A stretch of DNA of 64,000 nt, from contig OZ025256.1 of the NCBI GenBank assembly GCA_964019135.1, positions 14,442,334-14,506,333 of the forward strand, given 5' to 3'. The stretch comes from Arenicola marina (lineage: Eukaryota > Annelida > Polychaeta > Arenicolidae). The notes below the pieces were generated by a model, which saw only the letters and a program-made list of their open reading frames with translations, did no database searches and was not told the origin of the DNA. Both the position numbers and the translations under genes were made by a program. Below, piece by piece: positions 22,307-33,797 of the stretch (the first letter of the stretch is position 1; each line of letters starts with the position of its first letter).

Positions 22307-22530
22307 CTTGTCTTGTCTTGTTGTCACCTGTAGTTTATAATGTTGGCAACTCTATGTTCACATGAAATGTATTATATATGTAATGTGTTAACCAACACAA
22401 TGTTCTTCCCTTCCATCTAAGTATATTATTCGATATTTTTCCAGAGAGTCCGCGACGTCCATTGTCACGTGAAACGTTGAAAGACTTTACCAAGACTGGA
22501 GACCAATTGGGTGACGTCATCAGGGTTCTC

Positions 22531-23664
22531 ATGGATACGGCCACGCGATGCGCCTCCCGGCGTTTGCTGTCGGGCGCCATCTTGCTCACCTTGATCCTTG
22601 TCATCGTCGCCCTCGTGGCCGTCCTGCAACAGCCGGCCACATTATCCGAGGACCGTACTGTGCAGTCGAAATATTCCCAACCTGGTGCGGCTGAGTCGCA
22701 GGAAACTGAGGCAAATGGCATCCTGTCGGCAGGGCAGAGGCCGCTCTGTTCACCGGCCGTCTTCCGCCAGCACTACCGCGCCAAGGGTTACTTCCCCGGG
22801 GCCGGGGTCTGGACACCCACTGGTCAGTACAACCCCGATATCTGCAAGTTCAGCAACCCCGCCACCATGGAAACGACGCTGGCCAAATGTTTCGTCGGGC
22901 AAAACATCACATCTATCGTGTTCTTTGGAGCTTCGCATGGGAAGAGGTTTATGACACCTTTACAGGGTATGATCGAGCACGCGTTCCCGAAATGTGAACG
23001 GGTTAAATCAGAAAATCAGGTGGATCGCCTGCCCCAGGTGTCGTACTACACTGCCGGCCGACCCGATATCGTCGGCAGACTTCTCGCGAGGAAACGTCAC
23101 TGCGCAGGTTGTACATCTCAGAAAACTATCTGTAACGCCAGTTCGGGCGCCGCTGGTGTGAGTCTGGAGTATATCGGAATGGATGACCTGCTGGATAGCA
23201 CGCTTCGCCTCCAGATGAAAGCTCGACCACTTAGCATCGAAACATTCCAAGAATTTATCATCCACAAATACCTCGCCCCAAACCCGCCGGATCTAATCAT
23301 CATCAGCCCAGCGGCTAACCACGCCAAGTTCAAGAGTCTACCGAAGAAATTCGCCATGGATGTCACGTACTTGAAGAATTTGATTCGCATTTATATGCCG
23401 AAAACTCGGACTTTTTGGTTGACTGGTACGAGTGAGCATAACAACATCAAGGCCACAGAAGCCATTAATCGTCTTAACCAGGTCATGTTTCAGGTCAACA
23501 AAAATGACTTTTTGGACCCGAATAGTGGAGTCTTGGGCTTCTTAGACTTGGTTGCCATGTCCCAGACCTGTCCTGATGAGTGGTGGGACAAATCTGGCAT
23601 TTTTCTGTCCGATCTCTGGTACAAGGAAATCATGATGTACATTTTATCTTATTTGTGTGTCTAA
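22531..23664 (+). CDS. Type II membrane protein, probable SGNH/PC-esterase-like domain (copy 3, diverged), 377 aa
   Basis: The start at 22531 aligns with MDTA of copies 1 and 2; the frame is open further upstream but only through a TTG. The stalk is about 30 residues shorter after the membrane segment, and the conserved core resumes at RPLCSPAVFRQHYRAKGYFP. The nucleophile-like motif is FFGASHGK, and DLIIISPAANHAKF is kept. The C-terminal histidines of copies 1 and 2 are replaced (WWDKSGIFL), so this copy may lack catalysis or use another residue. A likely acceptor TTTTTCCAG precedes the start by about 90 bp. It sits between long inverted repeats (see findings). Confidence 0.68.
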   Translation: MDTATRCASRRLLSGAILLTLILVIVALVAVLQQPATLSEDRTVQSKYSQPGAAESQETEANGILSAGQRPLCSPAVFRQHYRAKGYFPGAGVWTPTGQYNPDICKFSNPATMETTLAKCFVGQNITSIVFFGASHGKRFMTPLQGMIEHAFPKCERVKSENQVDRLPQVSYYTAGRPDIVGRLLARKRHCAGCTSQKTICNASSGAAGVSLEYIGMDDLLDSTLRLQMKARPLSIETFQEFIIHKYLAPNPPDLIIISPAANHAKFKSLPKKFAMDVTYLKNLIRIYMPKTRTFWLTGTSEHNNIKATEAINRLNQVMFQVNKNDFLDPNSGVLGFLDLVAMSQTCPDEWWDKSGIFLSDLWYKEIMMYILSYLCV

Positions 23665-24149
23665 CTTTCGTCCTGACATTTGCACAGTAGATAATTTTTT
23701 TTTTTTTTTTTTTTGTTCGGGTGTATTCTAACGGTTCCTTTATATACCAATATAAGCTTACAAGATTTCTTTATTTTGCTTGTTTTGAGAATGCGCGTTT
23801 CCCTCCAACTACAGAAACTGGACAGTGAATTAATCTGAATAGGCCAAGATACTAAATTGTAGCATTGTTGGTTCTATGTGTAATTCAATATGCATATTTG
23901 AAGGCGTTTGCTACCAGCCTGTGATTCATAAGGTTGTGGATTGACGTCATGTATTAGAAAATAAACCATTTAAACAGGAAATTAATTTATAGCAATTTTC
24001 ATATTAAGGGTACAGCCTTATTTCACGTCCAGAGTGTATTACATTACATTCTAGTTCTTCCTTACTTATTAGATAAACTGGCAACTTCCTTTTTTACTTT
24101 TTCCAATTGAGAGCGAAATAATTCAGTTTACGTCTCGAGTTAGCGGGCC

Positions 24150-24272
24150 GTTAGGCAATTTTATTGGCCCGACATCAAGCTGTAGCAGCCCGCCAAGTTT
24201 TATGATCAGCTATCGGATAATGAAAATGAAGGTCTGCCACAGCTTGATGAAGGGCCAATAAAATGTCTAACG
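24150..24272. mobile_element. Short TIR element, ends GTTAGGCAATTTTATTGGCCC
   Basis: About 40-bp inverted ends (TTATTGGCCCGACATCAAGC and GCTTGATGAAGGGCCAATAA). A shorter relative lies at 21983-22066. Noncoding. Confidence 0.65.
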
Positions 24273-24536
24273 CCTGGCCCTCGCGCTATTACTATTACTA
24301 TTATTACGAGTTGAATTTAAGCTCTAGTTTATCTCACATATGTGCTGGGCGTTGACATGTTTCCTTGCTTCTTTGGTTTAATTCGCTTACAACGTTCGAA
24401 GTAAAATGTTTAGCGCTTACAAGCCTTCCCATATATTGTGAGCCAGTCGCCATCTTTACACCATATCAGCATACCGTGACCAAGAAACGGCAGGCGAAGC
24501 TAGGCAACTAGGCGGATAGGCGGGCCATTTGAATCA

Positions 24537-25316
24537 ATAGGGTTGTACAGTCACTTCGGGATCTTATCGAGACCCCACGAGACAGAGATACCTATGCTCT
24601 ACGCCAGTGCCTAGCACCAACGGCCTGTACGTGCTGCCTACCTTCCGGTTGTTTGCCTGCACTCGCCTCACACACAAGATCGGCTAAAGCTGTCCTTGGA
24701 AGCACAAATAACAACTGAAGTTGTGTGCATATCCGAATTATAACCATCCGAGTAGATTTATGTAATGTATGAGCGGTTAGACAGTTGATAAATCAGAATG
24801 CGGTTGTCTCATGAGTGACTGTCAGTGTCAGGCGATCTAACGTGCTGCGCGGGGTTTTCCATGTCGTATGACGTAATAATCATCATGACGCGCTTGTCTG
24901 CACGCGGTATCTATGGTTACGTAACAACGCTCCTTATATGGTGCTCCGTTTGTCGTAGAGCTGTAAACATCGATGATTTGGCTCAAAATACAACGCTTCC
25001 AACAGTCTCATCGAACGGACCACATGCATTATGGAGAGATAAATGTCTTATCTTTAATTATATTATGATTTTATAGTTAGCCATGCCTGGACCAAAGCAA
25101 ACAAAAAATAGTTCCACACCCACTCGATTCTTCACGCACAAACCGCGCAGCCGGCCGGTTCCCAACACTAAAACGTTGACTACAATGAGTGTGAGTCACG
25201 CAGTTGCAGCAAGGCACCAGCGTGATGCGCACTCGTTCTAAAACACGTGTGTTTGTGTTGGTCCCCAAAAGACCTAAACCGGAAATAGAACTCGCGAGAA
25301 ACTGTACAGCCCTATA
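24537..25316. mobile_element. About 780-bp TIR element inserted in the right arm
   Basis: Ends TAGGGTTGTACAGT and ACTGTACAGCCCTA. Its position is clear because the outer and inner blocks of the left arm are contiguous. Its right end (25195-25317) recurs inverted at 13541-13663, upstream of copy 1. A clean target duplication is not visible. Confidence 0.6.
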
Positions 25317-25455
25317 ACCACAATTATTTTATGTGTGACGTCATGTTTCATTGTTCTACGCTATGTAACTATGGCAACGATTGTCTATTGAAAAGCCCGA
25401 AGGGCGGTTTGGGTCAGATTACAGGATTTTAGCTGCCCTTAGATTTAACGGTATT

Positions 25456-26734
25456 GTACTATTGTACGACCATCAGCTCGTAATAATAGACCGTTCCAGG
25501 GGAAATTCTGGCAGGCGCGTGTTTCGGGTAACTGTAACTGGGTCTGCGCTGCATAGCATGTAAAAGGCGAGTACTGACTTATAACTGCATAATTTTCAAC
25601 AGTTTATCAACAGATTAACAACAGGTAAACAAAATAAAAACACTTTTTACAGATACATATCTTGACAAATAATGCCATGACTGTCTCTATGCTGCGCGTG
25701 GCAGAAAAGCATATATTCTCGGTTTGCTGCTGTTTTTAAGGGCGGAAATAATAATCGTTCTGGCGTCCATTTTGTCCAGATATATTACAAATCTGATTCA
25801 GGGATATATGTTGTACAGAATACATAACTTGGTACCAGATGTGTACCGATTGTAACGTGCTATAAAGCGGTGATATGGACCGGTATATACTGTCTTTTCA
25901 ATACGAATCTGAGTGCATTCGAGTGGCCTTGTTGCGTAGCAACTAGAAATGTCGAACGGGGAGCCTAACAAATAGGAATGTTAATATGTTCTATATCTAG
26001 TGAAATAAAAGCTGCGATTCCGTTCAATAATATAATTCTTAGAGGAAAGGTTATAGAAACATCTTGTGTGTTTGTTCTGGGAATTAGGTAAAATAACAAA
26101 ATAAAAGTATTTTTGCAATGTCGTTACCAACAAGTGGTTGACTTTAGGCACAATTCTGATGGTACATATATGCAGTTTGCAAAAATATGTGCAGATAAAT
26201 ACATGCGTCAGACGTTTTCTAAGGACACGTTGAGAAGAGTGCAATCAATTTCATACTGTTTTTTTTATGTACCGACCCTGGTTATCTACGTTAACCAAGG
26301 TAGTATACAGACGACGCTTGTTAACTTTTGCCCTAGTCTTTATACTGAGCGTTTTGCAAGCTCATATTGGACACTATAAAGTTAATGACTGACGCTGAAC
26401 GATGCCAGCTAACTATGAATGGTTTCGCAAGAGGGATGGGGCACCTATTGGCACCGATTTCGCACTGTACCAGAATCGAACGGTGTCGCCATCTGGTGAA
26501 TAGGTTGTGAAACTATTGAAAGTACCGATGTTTATAGTGAGCGCCAAGCCAGTCACCGACTCCTCTGCCTCTGGACGACTAATAAAAACTACACCAAAAC
26601 TATATATAACGAGAATCATTCTAGAATTATTCTCTCATATGTATCTAATTGCAACATCGCGCTTAGATGTACATTAATCTCAGCAAAACGCGGTTAATTG
26701 GAAGATTCGTTAGTTACGTTGTTTTACTTTTTTG
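25456..26734. other. No gene seen
   Basis: AT-rich unique DNA. Open frames shorter than 90 codons without signatures. Confidence 0.5.
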
Positions 26735-27030
26735 ACTGTCGATTTTGCGCATAAGAACACAAACCCGTGGCTCTAAGGTTCATAGCAAATTATAAACACC
26801 TACCATATCCCGTACCAATTTTCTGCCAATGACGCAAAACTATCCAACTTCTTGAATTCTCCCTCCACAAGAGTCAAAACTCGTGTCTATGGCGAAACGT
26901 CATAAACGTGCGCACATGTTTTTTACCGATTCCACCGACAGGGAGCGCCCTAGTCCAATATCTGACAACAGAATCGTCCACTTGCCGGCGGCCGTTGATA
27001 CTGCGTGTGGAATGTGTGAACCTCAAAGTC
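26735..27030 (+). repeat. Dispersed repeat, copy 2
   Basis: Partner of 3815-4200 (GCGCATAAGAACACAAACCC, TATAAACACCTACCATATCC, CACCGACAGGGAGCGCCC), moderately diverged. Confidence 0.65.
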
Positions 27031-27262
27031 AGCATGTGATCAAAAGTTGGGGGTGAAATCAAAAGTCTAAATGGACGTTTCCCCGCATCCCTCGATGGTT
27101 TGACACGTCGATCAATCTCTTACTTGCCACAAACGCCCATTTAGACTCTCAGGTAGGACAATTAAATTTACACCCCTTGCAACGATCACATCGGAATGTT
27201 TTTCAATCGAAGAAAATATCGAAACCAAAAGCCATTTTCTCTACAGCTCATGTATTTATTAC

Positions 27263-29919
27263 TGACAGAAGTTGAAAACTTCTGTCAGTATAGTACTATG
27301 TTCGGTTTGTAAATTTATTTGTTTTTTTGTATGTTTGTCATTAGGATATAGGGCGCATGGTAACAGTTACGGTTGTCAGACTTAGCATAGTGATAGATAT
27401 TTGAAATAGCTCGGCTAAGTTCGTTATTGGCATATGTAGGTCAAAGGTCAAGGTCACAGCGATTTTTTGAAAAAAAAAATTAAGAATGCGCTTATCTTCG
27501 TTAATATTAGACCTAGAGACATGCGGTTAATTTCAGAATGTGCTACCGTTTAGACCGCATCTTTAGGCCATTGACCACTTTTTGATGCGTCATACTCATT
27601 TTCGAGCTACATGACGTTTTATGTTTTCTGAAAAACGCAAAAGATGACCTTGAACCGTTTTTCTTCGGTTTGACCTATTTAGGTTGAAGGTATCGCTTTG
27701 GTGTTCCGGGCCCTCATAGAAATATGAATGGCAATAATCTCAGCGAAATCTGAGATTTTTTCAGATCCGTCATATGACGTCACGATGACGTCACTTTTGG
27801 TACATGGAAAAAATCGTCAAAAATCGGAAAAAAATCAAACAAAATCAAAAGCGGCGTCGTTTTATAGAAAATGGGGTCCGATGTTCGTTTGCATTATAAA
27901 AATAGTATGTTTCTATCTTACTTCCGGTTCTAGGGGTAACGGCATTTCCCTATGGGACCTCCAATGTTAAAGCCTTCAATCTCTCAGGCTGTGGAAAATT
28001 GTTTGCCCCGTATTTCATCGATGCCTGCATGAAACAGTTTCGGGAATTTTTCTGCTGTTAAACGTGGTACCAAGTAGCCATGGTTCTTACGAGATGAAAT
28101 TCGGACGAGAAATGACGTCACAGAATTTTTTTTAAATTTGCTCCATTGTGAAAGATGGGGATTTTTGGCGCTTGCACGGGCTCCCACGGGCGTCCTATTG
28201 AAGCCATCGCTCTATGCTTGCAGTTGTAGATGGATAGTAATAGGATGAACCATTAACCATAAACAAGGCGATATAGCCTTGTAACTTTTCGGTATATAGT
28301 CGAACGCGTTTAACATGGGACCCTATGGAGATAATCAAACTTCCTTCAATTTGACGTACTTCCGGTTATGCAATCTCACTTTGCTTTACCTCGGTGCGAG
28401 ATCTGGACGTGTACAAGAGACTCATGGTAAGCTGACGGCCAACTTTAGTCTCAGTTTCGTTTCCATTGCAACCGAAGATTTTCCCAATGATAAAGTATAC
28501 AAATTCCCTCTAACTTAGAAAATTCGTCAAAAATCGGAAAAACTAGCTAGACCTTCGATCTTTCCGTATAATGGTAGGGAAGATATGTCTCCAGATTACT
28601 ATTGGCAGTAAAGCATTATTATCTTTTACATCTTATCTGCAGAGTCTTTTCTTCGTCTGCTCGTTTTTCACTTATCCGTAATGGTGAAGAATAGCAATTT
28701 TCGGTAATTAGGTGAAGCTATATCTGAAGAACTAACAAACCTACCGCCGTTCTAATCAACGTTTTGGATTGAGGGCATAAATGTTTGTGTTTAGATATTT
28801 GGACGTTGCCGTGCGTCATGCCATGATGTCACCATGACGTCATGACGTCATAATTTTATAACCTCTATTACTGGAATATTATACCTCATAGCGACTACCG
28901 GTGGATTTGACACTGTACCTTATATCAAGGCACAACTGCCGCGACGCGTAACTTTTTTTGCGGTACCGAAACGTGTGCGTCAAAACTGACGTGCACCTCG
29001 CGTTAAAACGGCGTATTGAACTTCAAAGGGCCGTAACTCGGTTAATATTTGAGCTAGGGAGCCCAGATTTGGCATGAAGCGAGAGGCAAGTGTAAGGTTA
29101 TTTATGGTAAATGGCGATAGAATTGCTCTAGGACGCTTAGTTTGGCCGCTAGAGCGCTCGCAAGAGGTGCACCCCCGTTTGCTGAAGCTTCCATTATGAG
29201 TCAACGGCGATATCGAGCGGCAATGCCTCTGCTTTGCGATGGCCGCCGTTTGCTTAATAGGGACGCTAGAGAGTCGGGACTGGTTTCAAAGGACGGGCAA
29301 ACGTCGACTTTGGTGAGGAATCCGCATTCGCTTCTAGCCTAGCACGCTTAGTTTTGACGCTGGAGGGCTCCGTAATTTAGCAATGATGAGTCCGAGAACA
29401 GGCATTAGAGCGGGACCAAGCACACGTAGAAAGTCGGGATTTGGACGAATTCACTCAAAATGGCGCCCTCTATCTGGGAAAACAGCCCGCGTTGAACAAC
29501 AGCCGTTAGATTGTGCTATTCCAGCATCCGCATCGTAGAGGTCCAATTTGGGCCAAATTGCGCTTTCAGCGAGCCCAATACGGCTATCAGTGGGCAGTGT
29601 GGGCTAGAACGCCTTCGGATATCGGCATTATTGAGCCCAAATCGGCCTTTGAAGGCCATGTTTAGCCCAAACTGGCCGCTGAAGGCGGTAATTATTTCAA
29701 TTCGCTCGTTTATAGCGCTATTTAGCCCACGTTGTTAGTTCAAGGAGCTGTTCAACCCAATATGCCCACTGAAGGCATCATGTAGCCAGCATAAGGCAAA
29801 ATCAGCTTATAGTATATGTCTTTCTGCATGTCATCGCCTGTACCATAGTTTCGGCGCATAAACGGTGAAATGAAGATGAAGTCACTTCTGTCAGTACCTC
29901 AGCCTACGGCTGTCTTGTT
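27263..29919. mobile_element. About 2.65-kb insertion in the left duplication unit
   Basis: Defined by comparison with 31487: flanking DNA joins cleanly there, with an extra TTA at the junction here (possible 3-bp target duplication, though in a TTA-rich tract). Its left edge has CTGACAGAAGTTGAAAACTT, itself a hairpin; near its right edge is the inverted ACTTCTGTCAGTA, followed by CAGCCTACGGCTGTCTTG. No long ORF or known domain, so it is non-autonomous if mobile. The class is not assigned. The interior has many short motifs (GACGTCA, AGCCCAA...GGC) but no array. Confidence 0.5.
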
Positions 29920-30559
29920 ATTATATTATTATAATTTCTATTAATCGAAATCCGTTTCATTGGCAGATTCGGTTACGATGTGGTGAAATTTGCTCGAAAA
30001 TGGGTGGAAACTTCGGGTAATCGGAAGATTCAAACCCTGGCGTTGGTCACCATCTCTTCCTCACCTCTAAATAAGTATGATGTGTGTCGATATCTAATTG
30101 CCAGATAGGTGGGTTTTATCGCGAATCCAACGTATATTGCCTTTTATCAAACTTCTACAATTATTTACTACTTGCGATATACAAATACTACCATTAAATA
30201 ATGCTTAAATTACACGACAACTCTGTATCCGTAAACACTGAGCGCATTTCGGTGGTAACCCGGGTAGATCCTCAAGGTAAACCGAGTGCGCACGTTGTGC
30301 ATCGGTATACCTTCCGACACTTCTTTCGCTCTCTTTCGCCAAGTCGACTGTATCCCGTTCAATACAGCACGGGGAATTCGGGGGAAGATGGTGGCTGAGT
30401 GAAGAGTGACGGAGTAGGCTGGTTCCGTTGCCCCTAATTTCACCCCCACATGACCGATATCAACAATTTATTGACATGCGGCGTAGCCTTATCGGCACGC
30501 CGGGAAGAGCATTGTCACAAGTTGGGCATACCGCACATGCAGGGGTATATGCTGTGTAC

Positions 30560-30788
30560 AACATTTGTACACCATGTGTACACTATGTGTACACCATGTG
30601 TGCACTATGTGTACACCATGTGTGCACCAAGTGTACACTATGTGTGCACAAGTGTACACCATGTATACACCAAGTGTATACCATGTGTACACCATATGTA
30701 CACCAAGTCTACACCATATGTACACAAAGTGTACACCATGTGTACACCATGTGTACATCATGTGTACACCATGTGTACACCATGTGTT
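30560..30788 (+). repeat. 12-bp minisatellite (TACACCATGTG), left unit
   Basis: About 19 units of GTGTACACCATG with variants CCAAG, CTATG and CATATG. All three frames are open on each strand, an artefact of a period divisible by three. Confidence 0.9.
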
Positions 30789-31058
30789 TTGGAAGCTTAG
30801 ATAAAAAGGGGGCGAGATAATCTTACCCATGCAAGTGAACAAACATTACAGTTACTCCTACAGCAATATGTTCCATGGAAAACGTTTCAAACGGAAAGGT
30901 GTAGATTTTTAGTGTATACGTGCACACCCATTTGACGCAATAAAGAACAGAGGATGTTGTTGAAGGTATCTGGCAGAGTACGGACGAACGGTCTACAATA
31001 TATACCCATGTAGACATCATCTCCATCGCGCCTTCCGTTCCCCCCATCGTTCCGGAGG

Positions 31059-31374
31059 TTACTTTGGGGGTTGTTTGTATTCTGGTGTCTCCTTCACGAA
31101 GCCCTTCTGAATCAGCGAGTGTCCCATATCAATGAGGGAGGTCCTGACGGCAATGGGCTGGATCCCGAGGAGCTCCTGCATCCGGCTGGTGTCAAACTCC
31201 GTCAACTTCCCCCATCCGGGGAGCGACATCTGGATGCCCTTGTCGAACCAGGACGCTATTTTCGCCAGCCAATAGGGGGCGTTGGTCGTAGGCACGTTGT
31301 ACCCGAGGGGTCCGAACTCCGTCTTCAGGATCTCCGCCATGTCCTTCATCGTCAGCGTCTCCGTGGAAAGGATG
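31059..31374 (-). pseudogene. 3' fragment of the DFR-like reductase made by tandem duplication
   Basis: Nearly identical to the last about 100 codons of the complete gene (TLTMKDMAEILKTEFGPLG... to KQPPK and stop). It is cut at 31374, where DNA matching 27150 onward begins, so it lacks the Rossmann domain and active site. Its frame is still open, in line with a recent event. Confidence 0.88.
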
Positions 31375-33050
31375 TAGGTAGGACAATTAAATTTACACCC
31401 CTTGCAACGATCACATCGGAATGTATTTTAATCGAAGAAAATATCGAAACCAAAAGCCATTTCCTCTACAGCTCATGTATTTATTATTATATTATTATAA
31501 TTTCTATTAATCAAAATCCGTTTCATTGGCAGATTCGGTTAAGATGTGGTGAAATTTGCTCGAAAATGAGTGGAAACTTCGGGTAATCGGAAGATTCAAA
31601 CCCTGGCGTTGGTCACCATCTCTTCCTCACCTCTAAATAAGTATGATGTGTGTCGATATCTAATTGCCAGATAGGTGGGTTTTATCGCGAATCCAACGTA
31701 TATTGCCTTTTATCAAACTTCTACAATTATTTACTACTTGCGATATACAAATACTACCATTAAATAATGCTTAAATTACACGACAACTCTGTATCCGTAA
31801 ACACTGAGCGCATTTCGGTGGTAACCCGGGTAGATCCTCAAGGTAAACCGAGTGCGCACGTTGTGCATCGGTATACCTTCCGACACTTCTTTCGCTCTCT
31901 TTCGCCAAGTCGACTGTATCCCGTTCAATACAGCACGGGGAATTCGGGGGAAGATGGTGGCTGAGTGAAGAGTGACGGAGTAGGCTGGTTCCGTTGCCCC
32001 TAATTTCACCCCCACATGACCGATATCAACAATTTATTGACATGCGGCGTAGCCCTATCGGCACGCCGGGAAGAGCATTGTCACAAGTTGGGCATACCGC
32101 ACATGCAGGAGTATATGCTGTGTACAACATTTGTACACCATGTGTACACTATGTGTACACCATGTGTGCACTATGTGTACACCATGTGTGCACCAAGTGT
32201 ACACTATGTGTGCACCAAGTGTACACCATGTATACACCAAGTGTATACCATGTGTACACCATATGTACACCAAGTCTACACCATATGTACACCAAGTGTA
32301 CACCAAGTGTACACCATGTGTACACCACATGTACACCATGTGTACACCATGTGTACACCATGTGTACACCATGTGTACACCATGTGTACACCATGTGTAC
32401 ACTATGTGTACACCATGTGTAAACATGAAACAAATATGTAGAATTACATAAGAAATTGTGTTTTGGAAGCTTAGATAAAAAGGGGGCGAGATAATCTTGC
32501 CCATGCAAGTGAACAAACATTACAGTTACTCCTTCAGCAATATGTTCCATGGAAAACGTTTCACACGGAAAGGTGTAGATTTTTAGTGTATACGTGCACA
32601 CCCATTTGACGCAATAAAGAACAGAGGATGTTGTTGAAGGTATCTGGCAGAGTACGGACGAACGGTCTACAATATATACCCATGTAGACATCATCTCCAT
32701 CGCGCCTTCCGTTCCCCCCATCGTTCCGGAGGTTACTTTGGGGGTTGTTTGTATTCTGGTGTCTCCTTCACGAAGCCCTTCTGAATCAGCGAGTGTCCCA
32801 TATCAATGAGGGAGGTCCTGACGGCAATGGGCTGGATCCCGAGGAGCTCCTGCATCCGGCTGGTGTCAAACTCCGTCAACTTCCCCCATCCGGGGAGCGA
32901 CATCTGGATGCCCTTGTCGAACCAGGACGCTATTTTCGCCAGCCAATAGGGGGCGTTGGTCGTAGGCACGTTGTACCCGAGGGGTCCGAACTCCGTCTTC
33001 AGGATCTCCGCCATGTCCTTCATCGTCAGCGTCTCCGTGGATAGGATGTG
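31375..33050 (+). repeat. Tandem segmental duplication, right unit
   Basis: Matches the left unit almost base for base, and continues into the intact reductase gene. The two differ by few substitutions, by copy number in the 12-bp array and by the block missing here. Confidence 0.85.
32126..32420 (+). repeat. 12-bp minisatellite (TACACCATGTG), right unit
   Basis: Same array as at 30560 with about five more units and an extra spacer before GTGTTTTGGAAGC. The length difference between otherwise near-identical segments shows the array changes faster than its flanks. Confidence 0.9.
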
Positions 33051-33797
33051 GCGTTTACCGGCCGCTTCCGGTGACGTCATCGCCTTGAGATGCGCGGCGG
33101 CCACGTCGCGCACGTCCACGATGGGCAGGGCGGTCTGTGGGAGCACGGAAATCTCCCGCTCCAGAAGCATTTTCTGGATCGCCATGCTGGTGGAGAGGGT
33201 CCCGCACAGCACGGGGCCCATCACGACAGCCGGGTTCAACACGGCCAGCTCGAACCCGGCACCCGGATTCTCCGTCATGTACTCCCAGGCGGCGCGCTCG
33301 CTCAGCGTCTTGCTCTTGTTGTAGGCGCCGGGATCGGTCCCCGGGCTGACGTCTGTCCAGTTCTCCTCGTTGAACATGCCGCCCTGGTCGAATCCCCTGC
33401 TGACGGCGCCTATGGAACTGGTGAGGACGACCCGACGGACGGTCCCGGCCGCGGCGGCCGCCCGCAGCACGGCTCGGACCCCGTCCACGGCGGGACGGAT
33501 CAGCTCCTGCTCGTCCTCGGGTGGCGTGAGCGTGATAGGGCTGGCGGTGTGCAGGACCAGGGTACACCCGGCCACCGCCCCCAGCCACGTGTCCGACTGG
33601 AGCAGGTCCGCCTCCACCAGCTCCAGCGGGTGGCGGGCTCCCGGACAGAGCTCCCTCAGGGGCCGGACCTTCGCCTCCTCATCCAGGCTGCGGACCGTCC
33701 CCCGGACCCGGTAGCCCTGCTCCAGGAGCTGCTGCACGATGTGCGTGGCGATATAGCCGGACGCTCCGGAGACCAACACCAAATCCTCGTCGCTCAT
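32733..33797 (-). CDS. Extended SDR reductase, dihydroflavonol-4-reductase-like, 354 aa, intronless
   Basis: NAD(P)H-dependent reductase of the DFR/cinnamoyl-CoA-reductase-like branch of extended SDRs; cytosolic. N-terminal Rossmann motif VSGASGYIATH, basic VRGTVRS (NADP preference), LVLHTASP, VVLTSSIGAV with the catalytic Ser, and YNKSK carrying the active-site Tyr and Lys; then LAVLNPAVVMGP and VDVRDVAAAHL as in the family. The ATG at 33797 (MSDEDLVL) is the first one in frame; the frame extends to 33824 but only to a TTG. Length fits the family. No intron, no disruption. The physiological substrate in animals with such genes is not settled. Its 3' end is duplicated at 31059-31374. Confidence 0.88.
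   Translation of the reverse strand: MSDEDLVLVSGASGYIATHIVQQLLEQGYRVRGTVRSLDEEAKVRPLRELCPGARHPLELVEADLLQSDTWLGAVAGCTLVLHTASPITLTPPEDEQELIRPAVDGVRAVLRAAAAAGTVRRVVLTSSIGAVSRGFDQGGMFNEENWTDVSPGTDPGAYNKSKTLSERAAWEYMTENPGAGFELAVLNPAVVMGPVLCGTLSTSMAIQKMLLEREISVLPQTALPIVDVRDVAAAHLKAMTSPEAAGKRHILSTETLTMKDMAEILKTEFGPLGYNVPTTNAPYWLAKIASWFDKGIQMSLPGWGKLTEFDTSRMQELLGIQPIAVRTSLIDMGHSLIQKGFVKETPEYKQPPK

Larger units (their letters stand above)
24150..25455 (-). repeat. Right arm of the inverted repeat, with a 780-bp insertion
   Basis: Contains the TIR element (24150-24272), the second block (24285-24535), then an inserted element, then the outer block ACGTCATGTTTCATTGTTCT...GGGTCAGATTACAG (25335-25455). 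Diverged from the left arm by many substitutions, so it is old. Confidence 0.75.
27150..31374 (+). repeat. Tandem segmental duplication, left unit
   Basis: Begins AGGTAGGACAATTAAATTTA, as does the right unit at 31375. From 29920 on it runs parallel to 31487 onward with a constant offset of 1566 bp until the tandem array. It contains an extra block at 27263-29919 absent from the right unit. Confidence 0.85.
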
